A DNA stretch of 64,000 nucleotides from Lachnospiraceae bacterium (GCA_015057275.1 SVEO01000001.1:124001-188000), one strand, 5' to 3'; shown: positions 46,453 through 55,764, numbered from the stretch's first letter. Notes: generated by a model from the letters alone, not told the origin. Numbers and translations are program-made.

Positions 46453-46547
46453 GTGTAATATCGGTGTCTTCTTAATTAAATATATGAGATGGCAAAATTT
46501 ATATCCCTTATTTCATTTGCTTGCCTTCTTTATTCTACTTATAAACT

Positions 46548-47792
46548 TTATTTCGCCTCAAACCACTTAACTTCTTCTGACTGCCCAATCTGCCAGATTC
46601 CGTCGTAGCCCTGCTCCTCTAACTTGTCGATGAATTTGCCGACCTTCTTCGGTTTTACAAACACACCGGTGTCGTAGTCCGCGCGCAGTTCTTCGGCCTT
46701 CTTCATCGCCTCGATGCATTGGTCTTCCCAGAAAAGTACCGCCACTTTCTTTCTGCGGGTCGGGATGCGGTACTGGGTATCCATCAAAATACTGAAAATG
46801 CGTTCGAAACCAATCGAAAAACCAACCGCCGGCACGCTCTCATTAATAAACTTGCCAATCAGATTGTCGTAACGTCCGCCACCGGCAATCGCGCCTCGGA
46901 AACGTGTACTCTCGATTTCAAATACCGTGCCGGTGTAGTAGCCCTGACCGCGCACGAGCGACATATCGTATACTACTTCATACTTACCGTTTGCTACTTC
47001 TGCTACTGTCTGCATAATCTTCTGAATATTTGCAGCCGCCTCATCATCCTCGCCGACGAGAGCTCTCGCATCATCAATCGAAAATGGCATCTTTTCTAAA
47101 ATACCGAGCAACGCTGCAATAGCCTCTGCCGGGAATTCCTTCTCCGTCAATTCTTTCGCTACGCCCTCCGCGCCGACCTTATCGAGCTTATCGAAGGAAA
47201 TGCATACGCTATCGAGTGTTCCCTCGGCAAAGCCACACTTCATAAGGATATTTCTTAAGAGTCTGCGGTCATTAATCTTCATCTTAAACTCGGTCATGCC
47301 GATATTAATTAACGCCTGCGCAGTCGTTGTCATCAACTGAATTTCCGCACAATAGGACGCATCGCCAATGATGTCAATGTCGCACTGCACGAATTCGCGC
47401 AAGCGGCCTTTTTGTGGACGCTCAGCACGGTACACGCGATCCATCTGAATGCACTTAAACGGGGTAATTAACTTCGCGCGATTGTTTGCATAGTAACGGG
47501 AAAGCGGCAATGTCAGGTCGTAACGCAGACCCATGTCGGAAAGTTCCGTCATGTTTCCCTCAGCCACAGCCTTTTCTAACTTCTCGCCGCGTTTCATCAC
47601 CTTAAAAATGAGGTTCAAGTTCTCGCCGCCTTCGCTCTTATCCAAGTTTTCTATATCTTCCAAAATCGGAGTGCCGATGCGCGAAAAGCCGCAAGATTGG
47701 TACGTCTGCAAAATAATTGACTGCAGGTAATCGCGAATCTCCATCTCCTGTGGTAAAAAATCATTCGTTCCTTTTACTGTCGTGATTTTCAT
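46548..47792 (-). CDS. hisS: Histidyl-tRNA synthetase
   Basis: 414 aa. Class II motifs: motif 1 region (GFSRIGTPILEDIEN), motif 2 (FKCIQMDRVYRAERPQKGRLREFVQCDIDIIG), motif 3 (AVGFSIGFERI), and a C-terminal anticodon domain. It joins histidine to tRNA-His. It lies 70 nt behind tRNA-Phe, probably in the same transcript; no T-box. Confidence 0.96.
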   Translation of the reverse strand: MKITTVKGTNDFLPQEMEIRDYLQSIILQTYQSCGFSRIGTPILEDIENLDKSEGGENLNLIFKVMKRGEKLEKAVAEGNMTELSDMGLRYDLTLPLSRYYANNRAKLITPFKCIQMDRVYRAERPQKGRLREFVQCDIDIIGDASYCAEIQLMTTTAQALINIGMTEFKMKINDRRLLRNILMKCGFAEGTLDSVCISFDKLDKVGAEGVAKELTEKEFPAEAIAALLGILEKMPFSIDDARALVGEDDEAAANIQKIMQTVAEVANGKYEVVYDMSLVRGQGYYTGTVFEIESTRFRGAIAGGGRYDNLIGKFINESVPAVGFSIGFERIFSILMDTQYRIPTRRKKVAVLFWEDQCIEAMKKAEELRADYDTGVFVKPKKVGKFIDKLEEQGYDGIWQIGQSEEVKWFEAK

Positions 47793-47825
47793 ATGAACAA
47801 GGTCTCCTTTTCATAAATATAAATG

Positions 47826-47853
47826 ACCCCCATAAGCGTCTGCCTATGGGGGT
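47826..47853 (-). terminator. Hairpin between tRNA-Phe and hisS
   Basis: ACCCCCATA (47826-47834) pairs with TATGGGGGT (47845-47853); the tail CATTTATATTT is weakly U rich. It may terminate the tRNA or serve as leader structure of hisS. Confidence 0.5.
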
Positions 47854-47861
47854 TCATATCG

Positions 47862-47934
<73 letters not shown>

Positions 47935-47962
47935 ATCTGCCGTTCGTTACCGAACGAACAGT

Positions 47963-47991
47963 ATATTATCATAGTCATCCAAATAATGCAA
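47963..47991 (-). promoter_or_regulatory. Promoter of tRNA-Phe/hisS
   Basis: TTGCAT (47986-47991), 17 nt, TAATAT (47963-47968). A short hairpin (GTTCG..CGAAC) lies between the start and the tRNA. Confidence 0.6.
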
Positions 47992-48064
47992 GCACTTTTT
48001 TCATTTTTTACAAATATTTTTTAAGCACTTTTTATGTACTCTGTCGCAAATGCCTGCCGAGCGA

Positions 48065-48490
48065 CTATTCCCCGTCATCCATGTCGAATTCTTCCGGATC
48101 CATGATTTCACGCGGGCCACCCATACTGTAAAATTCTTTGCCGACTACATTTTTTGCATTTCGCACTTCCTCAACCATCTTGGAAATCATCGTCTTTACC
48201 GCATCAGATTGCTTGATATTTTTGAGTACGATATCCTTATCCTTATCTACGCGTGTCGTCAAAATCACGTCGCCCGTACCGAACAGACGATGCCACAAAG
48301 TTCTTTTCAGCTGCACATCCACAATACGATATAAAAGCACCTCGTCGGAAATAGTCGTCAGCAAGCCCTTGTTCTGGTACAATCTGCCGTCTGCAATCGC
48401 ATATGTGGTAAAGCTAAATGGAAACCACATAAAATGCTTGCGATCCCTCCATACCGGTTCTTCCTTTTCTACTACAATCTTCTTACTCAT
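48065..48490 (-). CDS. PH-domain (bPH) protein
   Basis: 141 aa from the second Met (48490), after AGGTG. One bacterial pleckstrin-homology-like domain: ADGRLYQNKGLLTTISDEVLLYRIVDVQLKRTLWHRLFGTGDVIL is the usual DUF304/bPH2 core. No membrane helix, so it is soluble. The C end is acidic. The long leader holds the element shared with tex and two copies of a 30-bp repeat. Function unknown. Confidence 0.85.
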   Translation of the reverse strand: MSKKIVVEKEEPVWRDRKHFMWFPFSFTTYAIADGRLYQNKGLLTTISDEVLLYRIVDVQLKRTLWHRLFGTGDVILTTRVDKDKDIVLKNIKQSDAVKTMISKMVEEVRNAKNVVGKEFYSMGGPREIMDPEEFDMDDGE

Positions 48491-48510
48491 AACCATTCAC
48501 CTGTTCCCTT

Positions 48511-48621
48511 TCGAAATTCGCACATTTTTCTGCGAAAAATCGTGCTGCAATACTTTCCCGCGCGTTCGCGCTCCCGAAATCCTAAAAACATTCGAAATCC
48601 GCACATTTTTCTGCGAAAAAT
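48511..48621 (-). repeat. Two copies of a 30-bp hairpin repeat in the PH-gene leader
   Basis: Copies at 48511-48540 and 48592-48621 differ at one base. Each contains the palindrome ATTTTTC-TGC-GAAAAAT, a small stem-loop that also occurs once in the tex leader (about 11594-11610). Confidence 0.85.
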
Positions 48622-48704
48622 GGCTTCTTTCTCATGTTTTGCGGGTGCCAAGGTCATACTTTTTTATGCAAGCATAAAACTCATGACTTTTGCACCCTTG
48701 GCAT
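48601..48704 (-). repeat. Leader element copy 2 (PH-domain gene)
   Basis: Homologous to 11594-11720. On the minus strand: GCCAAGGGTGC ... GTCAT-hairpin-ATGAC ... CTTGGCACCC; inner stem TTTTATGC/GCATAAAA. The predicted transcription start coincides with its edge. Confidence 0.75.
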
Positions 48705-48710
48705 ACTAAT

Positions 48711-48739
48711 ATAGTAGCGAATTTCACAAGAATTGTCAA
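48711..48739 (-). promoter_or_regulatory. Promoter of the PH-domain gene
   Basis: TTGACA (48734-48739), 17 nt, TACTAT (48711-48716). Start near 48704, at the first base of the leader element; leader about 214 nt. Confidence 0.7.
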
Positions 48740-48756
48740 TGAAAGTTATCTTCCCC

Positions 48757-48785
48757 TTGCAAAACTTTCCAATATTATATATAAT
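48757..48785 (+). promoter_or_regulatory. Promoter of serS
   Basis: TTGCAA (48757-48762), 17 nt, TATAAT (48780-48785), divergent from the PH-domain promoter. No T-box in the 60-nt leader. Confidence 0.75.
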
Positions 48786-48853
48786 CGGAGAAAATGTAAG
48801 ATTTTATGCCGCGCAGCGCATGACGGGTGCGGTTTTGAAATGGAGGAAAGACC

Positions 48854-50134
48854 ATGTTAGATTTAAAGTTTTTAAGAGAAAATCCGGAAATTGTCAAGCA
48901 AAATATCCGCAACAAGTTTCAGGACAATAAGCTGCCTCTTGTGGACGAGGTCATCGCACTTGACGCAGAAAGCCGCAAGACACAGCAGGAAGCTGACGAT
49001 TTACGTGCAAAGCGCAAAAAGATTTCCAAGCAGATCGGCGCTTTAATGGCGCAAGGCAAAAAGGAAGAAGCGGAAGCTGCCAAGGCTGAGGTTGCTGCTT
49101 TCGCAGAGCGTTTGGCGCAGTTAGAGGTAAAGGAAGGCGAGCTGCAGGCAAGAGTGAAGGAAATCATGATGATTATCCCGAACATCATTGATCCGAGTGT
49201 GCCGATTGGTAAGGACGATAGCGAAAACGTGGAAATTACCCGTTACGGAGAGCCGATTGTGCCGGAGTTTGACGTGCCGTACCACACCGAAATTATGGAA
49301 AAATTCAAGGGCATTGATTTAGATGCAGCCAGAAAAGTAGCCGGCAACGGTTTCTACTACCTGATGGGCGACATTGCAAGATTACACTCCGCAGTCATTT
49401 CTTACGCAAGAGATTTCATGATTGACCGCGGCTTTACCTATTGTGTGCCACCGTTCATGATTCGTAGCGATGTTGTAACCGGCGTTATGAGTTTCGCGGA
49501 AATGGACGCGATGATGTACAAAATTGAAGGCGAAGATTTATACTTAATCGGTACCAGTGAGCATTCGATGATTGGTAAGTTCATCGACACGATTATCCAG
49601 GAGCCGGAGCTTCCGTACACACTAACCAGCTATTCTCCATGCTTCCGTAAGGAAAAAGGCGCGCACGGCTTAGAGGAGCGTGGCGTTTACCGTATCCACC
49701 AGTTTGAAAAGCAGGAAATGATTGTTGTCTGCAAACCGGAAGATAGTATGATGTGGTTTGACAAGCTGTGGCAGAACACGGTTGATTTGTTCCGCAGCCT
49801 TGACATCCCGGTTCGTACGCTGGAATGCTGCTCCGGTGACTTAGCTGACTTAAAGGTAAAATCCATCGACGTGGAAGCTTGGTCTCCAAGACAGCAGAAG
49901 TACTTCGAGGTCGGTAGCTGCTCGAATCTCGGCGACGCACAGGCACGCCGTTTGAAGATTCGCGTGAACGGTGAGGATGGCAAGAAATATTTTGCTCATA
50001 CCTTAAACAACACGGTCGTTGCTCCGCCGCGTATGCTGATTGCATTTCTGGAGAATAACTTAAATGCTGACGGCACGATTCGCATTCCGGAAGCACTGCG
50101 CCCATATATGGGTGGCAAGGAAGTCATTGCTTAG
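48854..50134 (+). CDS. serS: Seryl-tRNA synthetase
   Basis: 426 aa with ribosome site GGAGGAAAG. N-terminal coiled-coil arm (about 25-105), class II core with motif 2 (PCFRKEKGAHGLEERGVYRIHQFEK) and motif 3 (NNTVVAPPRMLIAFLENN). Charges tRNA-Ser, and selenocysteine tRNA where present. Monocistronic, followed by a strong terminator. Confidence 0.97.
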   Translation: MLDLKFLRENPEIVKQNIRNKFQDNKLPLVDEVIALDAESRKTQQEADDLRAKRKKISKQIGALMAQGKKEEAEAAKAEVAAFAERLAQLEVKEGELQARVKEIMMIIPNIIDPSVPIGKDDSENVEITRYGEPIVPEFDVPYHTEIMEKFKGIDLDAARKVAGNGFYYLMGDIARLHSAVISYARDFMIDRGFTYCVPPFMIRSDVVTGVMSFAEMDAMMYKIEGEDLYLIGTSEHSMIGKFIDTIIQEPELPYTLTSYSPCFRKEKGAHGLEERGVYRIHQFEKQEMIVVCKPEDSMMWFDKLWQNTVDLFRSLDIPVRTLECCSGDLADLKVKSIDVEAWSPRQQKYFEVGSCSNLGDAQARRLKIRVNGEDGKKYFAHTLNNTVVAPPRMLIAFLENNLNADGTIRIPEALRPYMGGKEVIA

Positions 50135-50154
50135 TTTCTAGAAAGAATAAATTT

Positions 50155-50200
50155 AGGGCGTCCCCCGAGTCATTTCAGACTTTGGGAACGCCCTCTTTTT
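50155..50200 (+). terminator. Terminator of serS, member of a repeat pair
   Basis: AGGGCGTCCC ... GGGAACGCCCT with internal GTCA/TGAC-type pairing, followed by CTCTTTTT on the plus strand. Its fold and conserved internal bases reappear at 52267-52312 with different but paired outer stem bases. Confidence 0.88.
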
Positions 50201-50807
50201 ACATATCCTGTATTCTTCTGTTGATATAATCAACAATCATCTCCGTGGTTGCTTCCACGCCCAGCTTGCTGCTGTTAATGGAGAAATCGTAGTTTCTCGA
50301 ATCACCCCATTTTTTCTCACAAAAATAATTGTGATATGCCTTTCTCTTTTTGTCCTGTTCGATAATCAGAGCTTTGGCTTTTGCAGGAGTAATGTCATGT
50401 AATCTACAAATACGTTCGACTTTCTTATCCATGTCGCCAAGCACGAAAATCGTAATCAGTCCATGAAATTCCTTTAAGGCTTCCTCGGAGCAACGTCCAA
50501 CGACAACGAAAGATTTACCTTCTTTGGCTTTCTTTCTCAAGAAATTGAATTGCATATAAGCAATGTTCTCGTGAGGCGAATTGCTATGACCGCGCACAGT
50601 TCTTGAACCGAATCCTTTTTTCGGAACCTCATCGTAAGGCTCTAAATTGCCGACATGAACATTTTTCTCTTCGGCGATTTCACGCAGCAGATGATAGTCG
50701 TACAACGGAAGATTAAAAATCTCAGAAATTTTATCTGCGATTTCATGTCCCGCACTGCCAAATTCACGTCCGATGGAAATAATGACTTGCTTCTGGTTCT
50801 GTTTCAT
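50199..50807 (-). CDS. Cytidylate kinase-like family protein (AAA/P-loop)
   Basis: 202 aa, ribosome site AAGGAGG. The family (Cmk-like, PF13189) has a degenerate phosphate loop: here IGREFGSAGHEIADKISE. VVVGRCSEEAL and ARRIHDITPAKAKALI-type lid parts are present. Nucleotide kinase role not established for the family. Starts 13 nt after the NhaD-like gene, in the same operon. Confidence 0.8.
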   Translation of the reverse strand: MKQNQKQVIISIGREFGSAGHEIADKISEIFNLPLYDYHLLREIAEEKNVHVGNLEPYDEVPKKGFGSRTVRGHSNSPHENIAYMQFNFLRKKAKEGKSFVVVGRCSEEALKEFHGLITIFVLGDMDKKVERICRLHDITPAKAKALIIEQDKKRKAYHNYFCEKKWGDSRNYDFSINSSKLGVEATTEMIVDYINRRIQDM

Positions 50808-50820
50808 TTGCCGTTCCTCC

Positions 50821-52170
50821 TTATAAGTATCTAAACCATATGCAGACCATGGAAATCACTAACACGATAACGGTAGCCGGCACCATAGCCTTACAATATT
50901 TGCCCCAACCGATTGGGTAACCTTCTTTTGCTGCAACGGAAGTACCTACAACATTCGCAGAGGCACCGATTGGTGTTGCACTGCCGCCAATGTCTGTTCC
51001 CATGGCAAGTGCCCATGCCAAAATCGGCAGTCCGATGCTTTCCGTTACTGCAAGATTTTTAATAACCGGAATCATAGTTGCTGCAAACGGAATATTATCA
51101 ATAAATGCGCTGGCAATACTGGAAATCCAAATAATGATAGCAATCATAAGATACATGTTGCCGTCACTGATTTTTCCGATAAAGGATGCAATAATCTCTA
51201 ATACACCGGTCTGTTCTAAACCACCTACGACAACAAACAATCCGATAAAGAATAAGAGCGTTTTGTAGTCAACTTTTTTCAAAAGCTCCACAGCTGATTT
51301 GCCGGCAACAAGCAAAGTGATAATTGCGATAAACAAACCAATCGTTGCCACAGTAAGCCCTGTCTGCGCATGTGTTACAAGAAGCACAACTGCCAGTAAA
51401 AAGATAATACAGCTTGCAGCAAATGATTTCTTGTGCTCGATGGTATACGAATACTTTGATACATCCTCCGCACTCAACGATACACCGGAAATCAATTCCT
51501 TTTTAAATACTAGATAGAAATATATTACTACAACAATCAAAGAAATGCCAGCAATTACACCGGTATTTGCAATAAAATCTGCAAAACTGTATCCGAGCGA
51601 CGTACCGATGATAATATTTGGTGGGTCACCACACATCGTCGCAGAACCACCGAGGTTCGCACAGAAAATTTCCGCTAAAATCATTGGCACCGGATTGAAC
51701 TTCAATAATTGTGCCAACTCCACCGTAACTGCGGCCAGGAACAGTATAACAGTAATACTGTCGATGAACATTGCCAAAACTGCGGACATCATCATAAAGG
51801 TAATGAAAATCGGTATTGTTTTGAAATGTACCAGCTTTGCAATTGTCATGCAAAGCCATTGGAAGAATCCTGCTTTCGCCATGCCCTCTACCATAACCAT
51901 CATTCCGGCAATGAAAATAATCGTCGCCCAGTTGATGCCGCCGGAGCTTTCGGATGCCGTTCCTGCTTCGTACCAAAAGCTCAACGAGAAAATTGGTGCA
52001 ATATTTAAGGTTTCCATCGCAGCCTTAAAATCACGCATGCATACGCCAAACACTAAAATCAGTGTCGCCGCACCGCATCCAAGCGTAGCATAATGACGCT
52101 CAATTTTCTCGGTGATAATAAATACGAACATAATCAAAAAGATAATGACTGTTGTGATTTGTGCTAACAT
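50821..52170 (-). CDS. ArsB/NhaD family ion transporter
   Basis: 449 aa, about 11-12 membrane helices. Conserved family blocks GMMVMVEGMAKAGFF, IFCANLGGSATMCGDPPNIIIGT, and the C-terminal ALAMGTDIGGSATPIGASANVVG repeat of the ion-transporter superfamily. Members are Na+/H+ antiporters or tricarboxylate/arsenite carriers. The NPP-like DPPNII signature favours NhaD or CitM-like transport; no arsenic genes are near. Confidence 0.9.
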   Translation of the reverse strand: MLAQITTVIIFLIMFVFIITEKIERHYATLGCGAATLILVFGVCMRDFKAAMETLNIAPIFSLSFWYEAGTASESSGGINWATIIFIAGMMVMVEGMAKAGFFQWLCMTIAKLVHFKTIPIFITFMMMSAVLAMFIDSITVILFLAAVTVELAQLLKFNPVPMILAEIFCANLGGSATMCGDPPNIIIGTSLGYSFADFIANTGVIAGISLIVVVIYFYLVFKKELISGVSLSAEDVSKYSYTIEHKKSFAASCIIFLLAVVLLVTHAQTGLTVATIGLFIAIITLLVAGKSAVELLKKVDYKTLLFFIGLFVVVGGLEQTGVLEIIASFIGKISDGNMYLMIAIIIWISSIASAFIDNIPFAATMIPVIKNLAVTESIGLPILAWALAMGTDIGGSATPIGASANVVGTSVAAKEGYPIGWGKYCKAMVPATVIVLVISMVCIWFRYL

Positions 52171-52234
52171 TTTCGTAACTTCCCTTCTTGAATAAAAATT
52201 ATCGCAATGCGATATTTGTTTTTACCAAATTTGT

Positions 52235-52262
52235 ATTATATTACTAATATTCTAAAAGTCAA
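52235..52262 (-). promoter_or_regulatory. Promoter of the NhaD-like/cytidylate-kinase-like operon
   Basis: TTGACT (52257-52262), 16 nt, TATAAT (52235-52240). Confidence 0.75.
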
Positions 52263-52266
52263 GCAA

Positions 52267-52312
52267 AAAGAGGATGCCCCGGTCACTTTGTGACTTTGGG
52301 AGCATCCTCTTG
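52267..52312 (-). terminator. Terminator of the PrsA-like gene, member of a repeat pair
   Basis: On the minus strand AAGAGGATGC pairs with GCATCCTCTT, with internal TCCCAAAGTC and GACCGGGG, followed by TTTTTGC. Same fold and core bases as 50155-50200. Confidence 0.88.
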
Positions 52313-52329
52313 TATCATCCATCTTTCAA

Positions 52330-53808
52330 TTATTTTACATCAGTTGCTGTAGCCTTTAAGTATGCAATCTTGCCCTTTAAGTCTACCACCTTCATATTCT
52401 TTACTAATTCCTCAGTTGTCTCTGTTACATGGTTGTTCTTTAATGCCTCTGTTGCAACATAATTAACGTACAAATCATCGGTAGCGGATACAAAGTACAT
52501 GATGTGCTGTCCGTATGTGGATTCAATGATGGCGGTGTCGCCTGCTTTTCTTGCTTCATCGAAAATCCATTCATCGATGCTTTCTACCATCTCGCCCTTA
52601 CCCACATGTTCGTAGAGGCCACCGTTTGTGGTGGAACCGGTGTCTTCAGAATAACGTTCTGCCATTTCAGCAAAAGTATCTTCATCCGCACCATTCTTCT
52701 TCCAGTAATCAAGCATTGTCTTTGCATTTTCTTCTGCAACGCCACTGTCGGATAATAAAATGTGACGGAATGCAACCATTGTGGATTCGTTACGCGCAAT
52801 GCTGTCAAAGTATACAACATAGTATGCGTTGGTGCCTTCAACCACACCAATGTCACCGGACTTTCGGTCATCTTTTAACATCCACTCACTCAACTGTGCG
52901 TTTACGTTTGAGAGGAAGTAATCCTCAACCAATGTGGACTTGTCAATATCAAAATCTTTTGTGTCATCGTATTCGGTAATCACAGTTTTGTAAGATTCCT
53001 CGTCGGTAATCTTAGCCGCCAAGTCATCCGCTTTGTTCTTTGCCTCTTTCTTTAATGCTTCCTTTTCTTTCTCGGTAGCGTCCGTACCTGTGGAGAAGTT
53101 AATTGCATAGGAACGATAAGATACAAGATAGTAATTTCCCTTGTTTTCTTCAATTTCTGCTGCAATCATCTCATCCGTAACATTATATGTTTCCTTCAGA
53201 TAATTAGAGTATTCTGCTGCAATCAGCTGCTTTTCAATGTACTTTTCAAACTTGCTGACGGAGATGTCACCATATGCAAGCTGGATGTACTCCTTCAATG
53301 TGTAATCGGAAGCTGCGGCAGCTTCTTCAATGGCATCCATCTCTTCTTTTACTAACTTCTTCGCATCAAATTCCATGTCGGACTTAATCGCCGCGTCATA
53401 CAATGCGTAAATTTCCTGCATGGACTCGATCGCACCCTGCATGAAGTAATCTTCCCATGTCAAGTCTTCACTGTACTGCTGTTCGGAATATGGACGAGAT
53501 GGGTCAATGCCAAGGTAGCTGTAATAGCTGTAATTCTGGCTCTCGTAGTTGGATACCACGGCATTATAATAGAAATCAACTTCACCTTTGCTAACCTCGT
53601 ACTCACCAATCTTCACATAGGAACCGATATTATCGCCAACTCTCTGATAAATCAGCACGCCGAATGCCGCGATAATCGCTGCAATGACAACTACAACACA
53701 AGCAATATAAACTTTCTTGCCTGTAGCTTTTTGTTTTGCTTCACGCTCAGCCTTCTGCTCTTTGGTTTCTACCAACTTTTCCGGCTGAATCTTTTCTTTT
53801 TTACTCAT
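52330..53808 (-). CDS. PrsA/SurA-like peptidyl-prolyl isomerase (parvulin), membrane anchored
   Basis: 492 aa, start after AGGAG. Lys/Glu-rich cytosolic head, one membrane helix (about 33-54), a helical SurA_N-like part (YNAVVSNYESQNYSYYSYLGI region), and a parvulin domain (TMVAFRHILLSDSG, then FAEMAERYSEDTGSTTNGGLYEHVG). The anchor is a helix rather than a lipobox, as in many Clostridia. It folds exported proteins. Monocistronic. Confidence 0.9.
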   Translation of the reverse strand: MSKKEKIQPEKLVETKEQKAEREAKQKATGKKVYIACVVVVIAAIIAAFGVLIYQRVGDNIGSYVKIGEYEVSKGEVDFYYNAVVSNYESQNYSYYSYLGIDPSRPYSEQQYSEDLTWEDYFMQGAIESMQEIYALYDAAIKSDMEFDAKKLVKEEMDAIEEAAAASDYTLKEYIQLAYGDISVSKFEKYIEKQLIAAEYSNYLKETYNVTDEMIAAEIEENKGNYYLVSYRSYAINFSTGTDATEKEKEALKKEAKNKADDLAAKITDEESYKTVITEYDDTKDFDIDKSTLVEDYFLSNVNAQLSEWMLKDDRKSGDIGVVEGTNAYYVVYFDSIARNESTMVAFRHILLSDSGVAEENAKTMLDYWKKNGADEDTFAEMAERYSEDTGSTTNGGLYEHVGKGEMVESIDEWIFDEARKAGDTAIIESTYGQHIMYFVSATDDLYVNYVATEALKNNHVTETTEELVKNMKVVDLKGKIAYLKATATDVK

Positions 53809-53885
53809 TCTCTTTGTCTCCTGGTTCTTTATTTTTTAACACCCTCGCAGCACACACGGCCGCACGCGTTTTACACATACGGCGA

Positions 53886-53914
53886 TTGTACCACATTTTC
53901 AATTTGCTGACAAT
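53886..53914 (-). promoter_or_regulatory. Promoter of the PrsA-like gene
   Basis: TTGTCA (53909-53914), 17 nt, TACAAT (53886-53891) with extended TG. Confidence 0.75.
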
Positions 53915-53943
53915 GTTTAAAACTGTGAAATATTTATTTTCTG

Positions 53944-54828
53944 CTAAATTCCGCGGTGTGTAACACTCTCGGAAGCAATTTTTGTCGCTTTTTCAAGCGC
54001 ATGCTCGATGGATTCTTGCTCATTCATGCGATAATAGCAGTACGCACCGTGCAGAACGTCTCCGGCACCGAGTGTGTCGACTGCCTTTACCTGCGGCGGC
54101 GTGATGAATCCATGGCTATGATGCCCCACTTCGTAATAATCCCACCACTCGGTCGGTTTGTCTCCGTGTGTAATGGCAAAATAACCGATATTATGCGGTA
54201 CGATTAAATATGTAATGTCCTCATATTGCGGCGGAAGAAATACTTCTGAGGCAATTAACTCGGTCGCTGCATCAAGAAATACATCCGTATGCTCCTTGTA
54301 GCTACCGCCGTCCATGATAATATGCTTGCCCATCTTCCATGCCTGCGTCACAATTTCGCCGGCCGGCTCGTAAAGGTTTCCATCCGTGCAGAGGAATAAT
54401 GCACCTGCAAGTTCCGCTTTGACTGCCGAGGTAATGACGCTGCCGGGTATGGAGGTCTCATCTGTCGCGTGCAAATGCGCAGCGTAGTTGGTCTGACCGC
54501 TAAAAATCGTGCGCGTACCGGTTTCTTCATTGACAATAATCGTCGAAATGCATGGATTCTGCTCACAGTCCTGCGCAAAGTCGATGACCTCGACATTACA
54601 TTTTGCAAGCTCCGCCTTCAGCCACGCACCCATCGTACTCTTGCCGATGCAGGTGTAAAGCTTCGCCTTGCCGCCGAGCTTTGCGTAGGTAACGGCCGCA
54701 TTGGCCGCCGGCCCGCCGATGCGACAGACAAAATCTGTGGTTCTTGATTTATGATTTTCTTGCGGAAAATCGTCCTGATAGTAGACCATATCCACACAGG
54801 TAAGCCCTAAAAATATACCATAACTCAT
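53944..54828 (-). CDS. PfkB family carbohydrate kinase
   Basis: 294 aa. Ribokinase-like fold: substrate-side RIGGPAANAAVTYAKLGGKA, and the catalytic aspartate in KAVDTLGAGDVLHGAY. The sugar or nucleoside is not readable; the layout (short, no lid detail) fits ketohexokinase- or fructoselysine-kinase-like members. One nt separates it from rsmI, so it is the last gene of the decarboxylase-to-rsmI operon. Confidence 0.85.
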   Translation of the reverse strand: MSYGIFLGLTCVDMVYYQDDFPQENHKSRTTDFVCRIGGPAANAAVTYAKLGGKAKLYTCIGKSTMGAWLKAELAKCNVEVIDFAQDCEQNPCISTIIVNEETGTRTIFSGQTNYAAHLHATDETSIPGSVITSAVKAELAGALFLCTDGNLYEPAGEIVTQAWKMGKHIIMDGGSYKEHTDVFLDAATELIASEVFLPPQYEDITYLIVPHNIGYFAITHGDKPTEWWDYYEVGHHSHGFITPPQVKAVDTLGAGDVLHGAYCYYRMNEQESIEHALEKATKIASESVTHRGI

Positions 54829-54829
54829 T

Positions 54830-55702
54830 CTATCTTTCGCTCCTATCGAATTCTCCTTGAAATATCTTTAACAATTCCTGATATATGTCACGTTTTGATA
54901 CGCCACGGTCCTTAGCCACGAGCTTCATCGCTTCCTTACGTGCGATGCCTTGCGACTCATAATACGTCATGTGCTCCTCGATGCTCATCGCACTCCACTG
55001 CTCAATTTGTTCTTCTCGTATTGCGCTAAAGGGCTTCCCCTCGATTACAAGGACATATTCGCCGCGTGGCTCCTCTGACTCCAGCACATTCGCCAGTTCA
55101 GAAAGAGTATACTGCCGCCCCGACTCAAAACGTTTCGTCAGCTCTTTGAGCACGGTAATTCGGCGGTCGCCCAATGTTCCATAAAGTTCCTTGACCGTAT
55201 TTTTTAAGTGATGCGGTGCCTCATAGAGAATCATGGTGCGTGTCTCATTTTGTAATTCCTTCAAAATTTGCTCACGCTCCTTTTTGTCCGCCGGCAAAAA
55301 TGCCTCGAATGCAAAACGGCGCGTCGGCAGTCCGGACATTGTCAGCGCGGTGATGCATGCCGCCGGCCCCGGCAATGAGGTAACGGTAATCCCCGCTTCG
55401 TAGCACTGGCGTACAAGTTCCTCTCCCGGGTCGGATATCCCCGGTGTTCCCGCATCGGTAATCAGTGCAATATTCTTGCCCTCTATCAGCTCTCTCACGA
55501 GATATTTCGCCTTTTCTACTTTATTATATTCGTGATAGCTCGTCATCGACGTCTTAATTCCCAGATGGTTGAGCAGCTTAATGCTGTGGCGCGTGTCCTC
55601 TGCCGCAATCAAGTCAACTTCCTTCAATGTGCGGACAACGCGAAACGTTATATCCTCCAAATTTCCAATGGGGGTCGCGCACAAATATAATGTTCCTGCC
55701 AT
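54830..55702 (-). CDS. rsmI: 16S rRNA (cytidine1402-2'-O)-methyltransferase
   Basis: 290 aa from the ATG at 55702, 5 nt after GGAGG. Tetrapyrrole-methylase fold: LYLCATPIGNLEDITFRVVRTL, AAEDTRHS, LITDAGTPGISDPGEELV and GPAACITALTMSGLPTRRFAFEAFLP, all diagnostic of RsmI. It methylates 16S rRNA C1402 in the decoding centre. Confidence 0.96.
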   Translation of the reverse strand: MAGTLYLCATPIGNLEDITFRVVRTLKEVDLIAAEDTRHSIKLLNHLGIKTSMTSYHEYNKVEKAKYLVRELIEGKNIALITDAGTPGISDPGEELVRQCYEAGITVTSLPGPAACITALTMSGLPTRRFAFEAFLPADKKEREQILKELQNETRTMILYEAPHHLKNTVKELYGTLGDRRITVLKELTKRFESGRQYTLSELANVLESEEPRGEYVLVIEGKPFSAIREEQIEQWSAMSIEEHMTYYESQGIARKEAMKLVAKDRGVSKRDIYQELLKIFQGEFDRSER

Positions 55703-55764
55703 GTTTTCCTCCATTATGTGACGTGTTTCGTCGGCCGTTCGGCTGTGCGAAACGCACTTCACAT

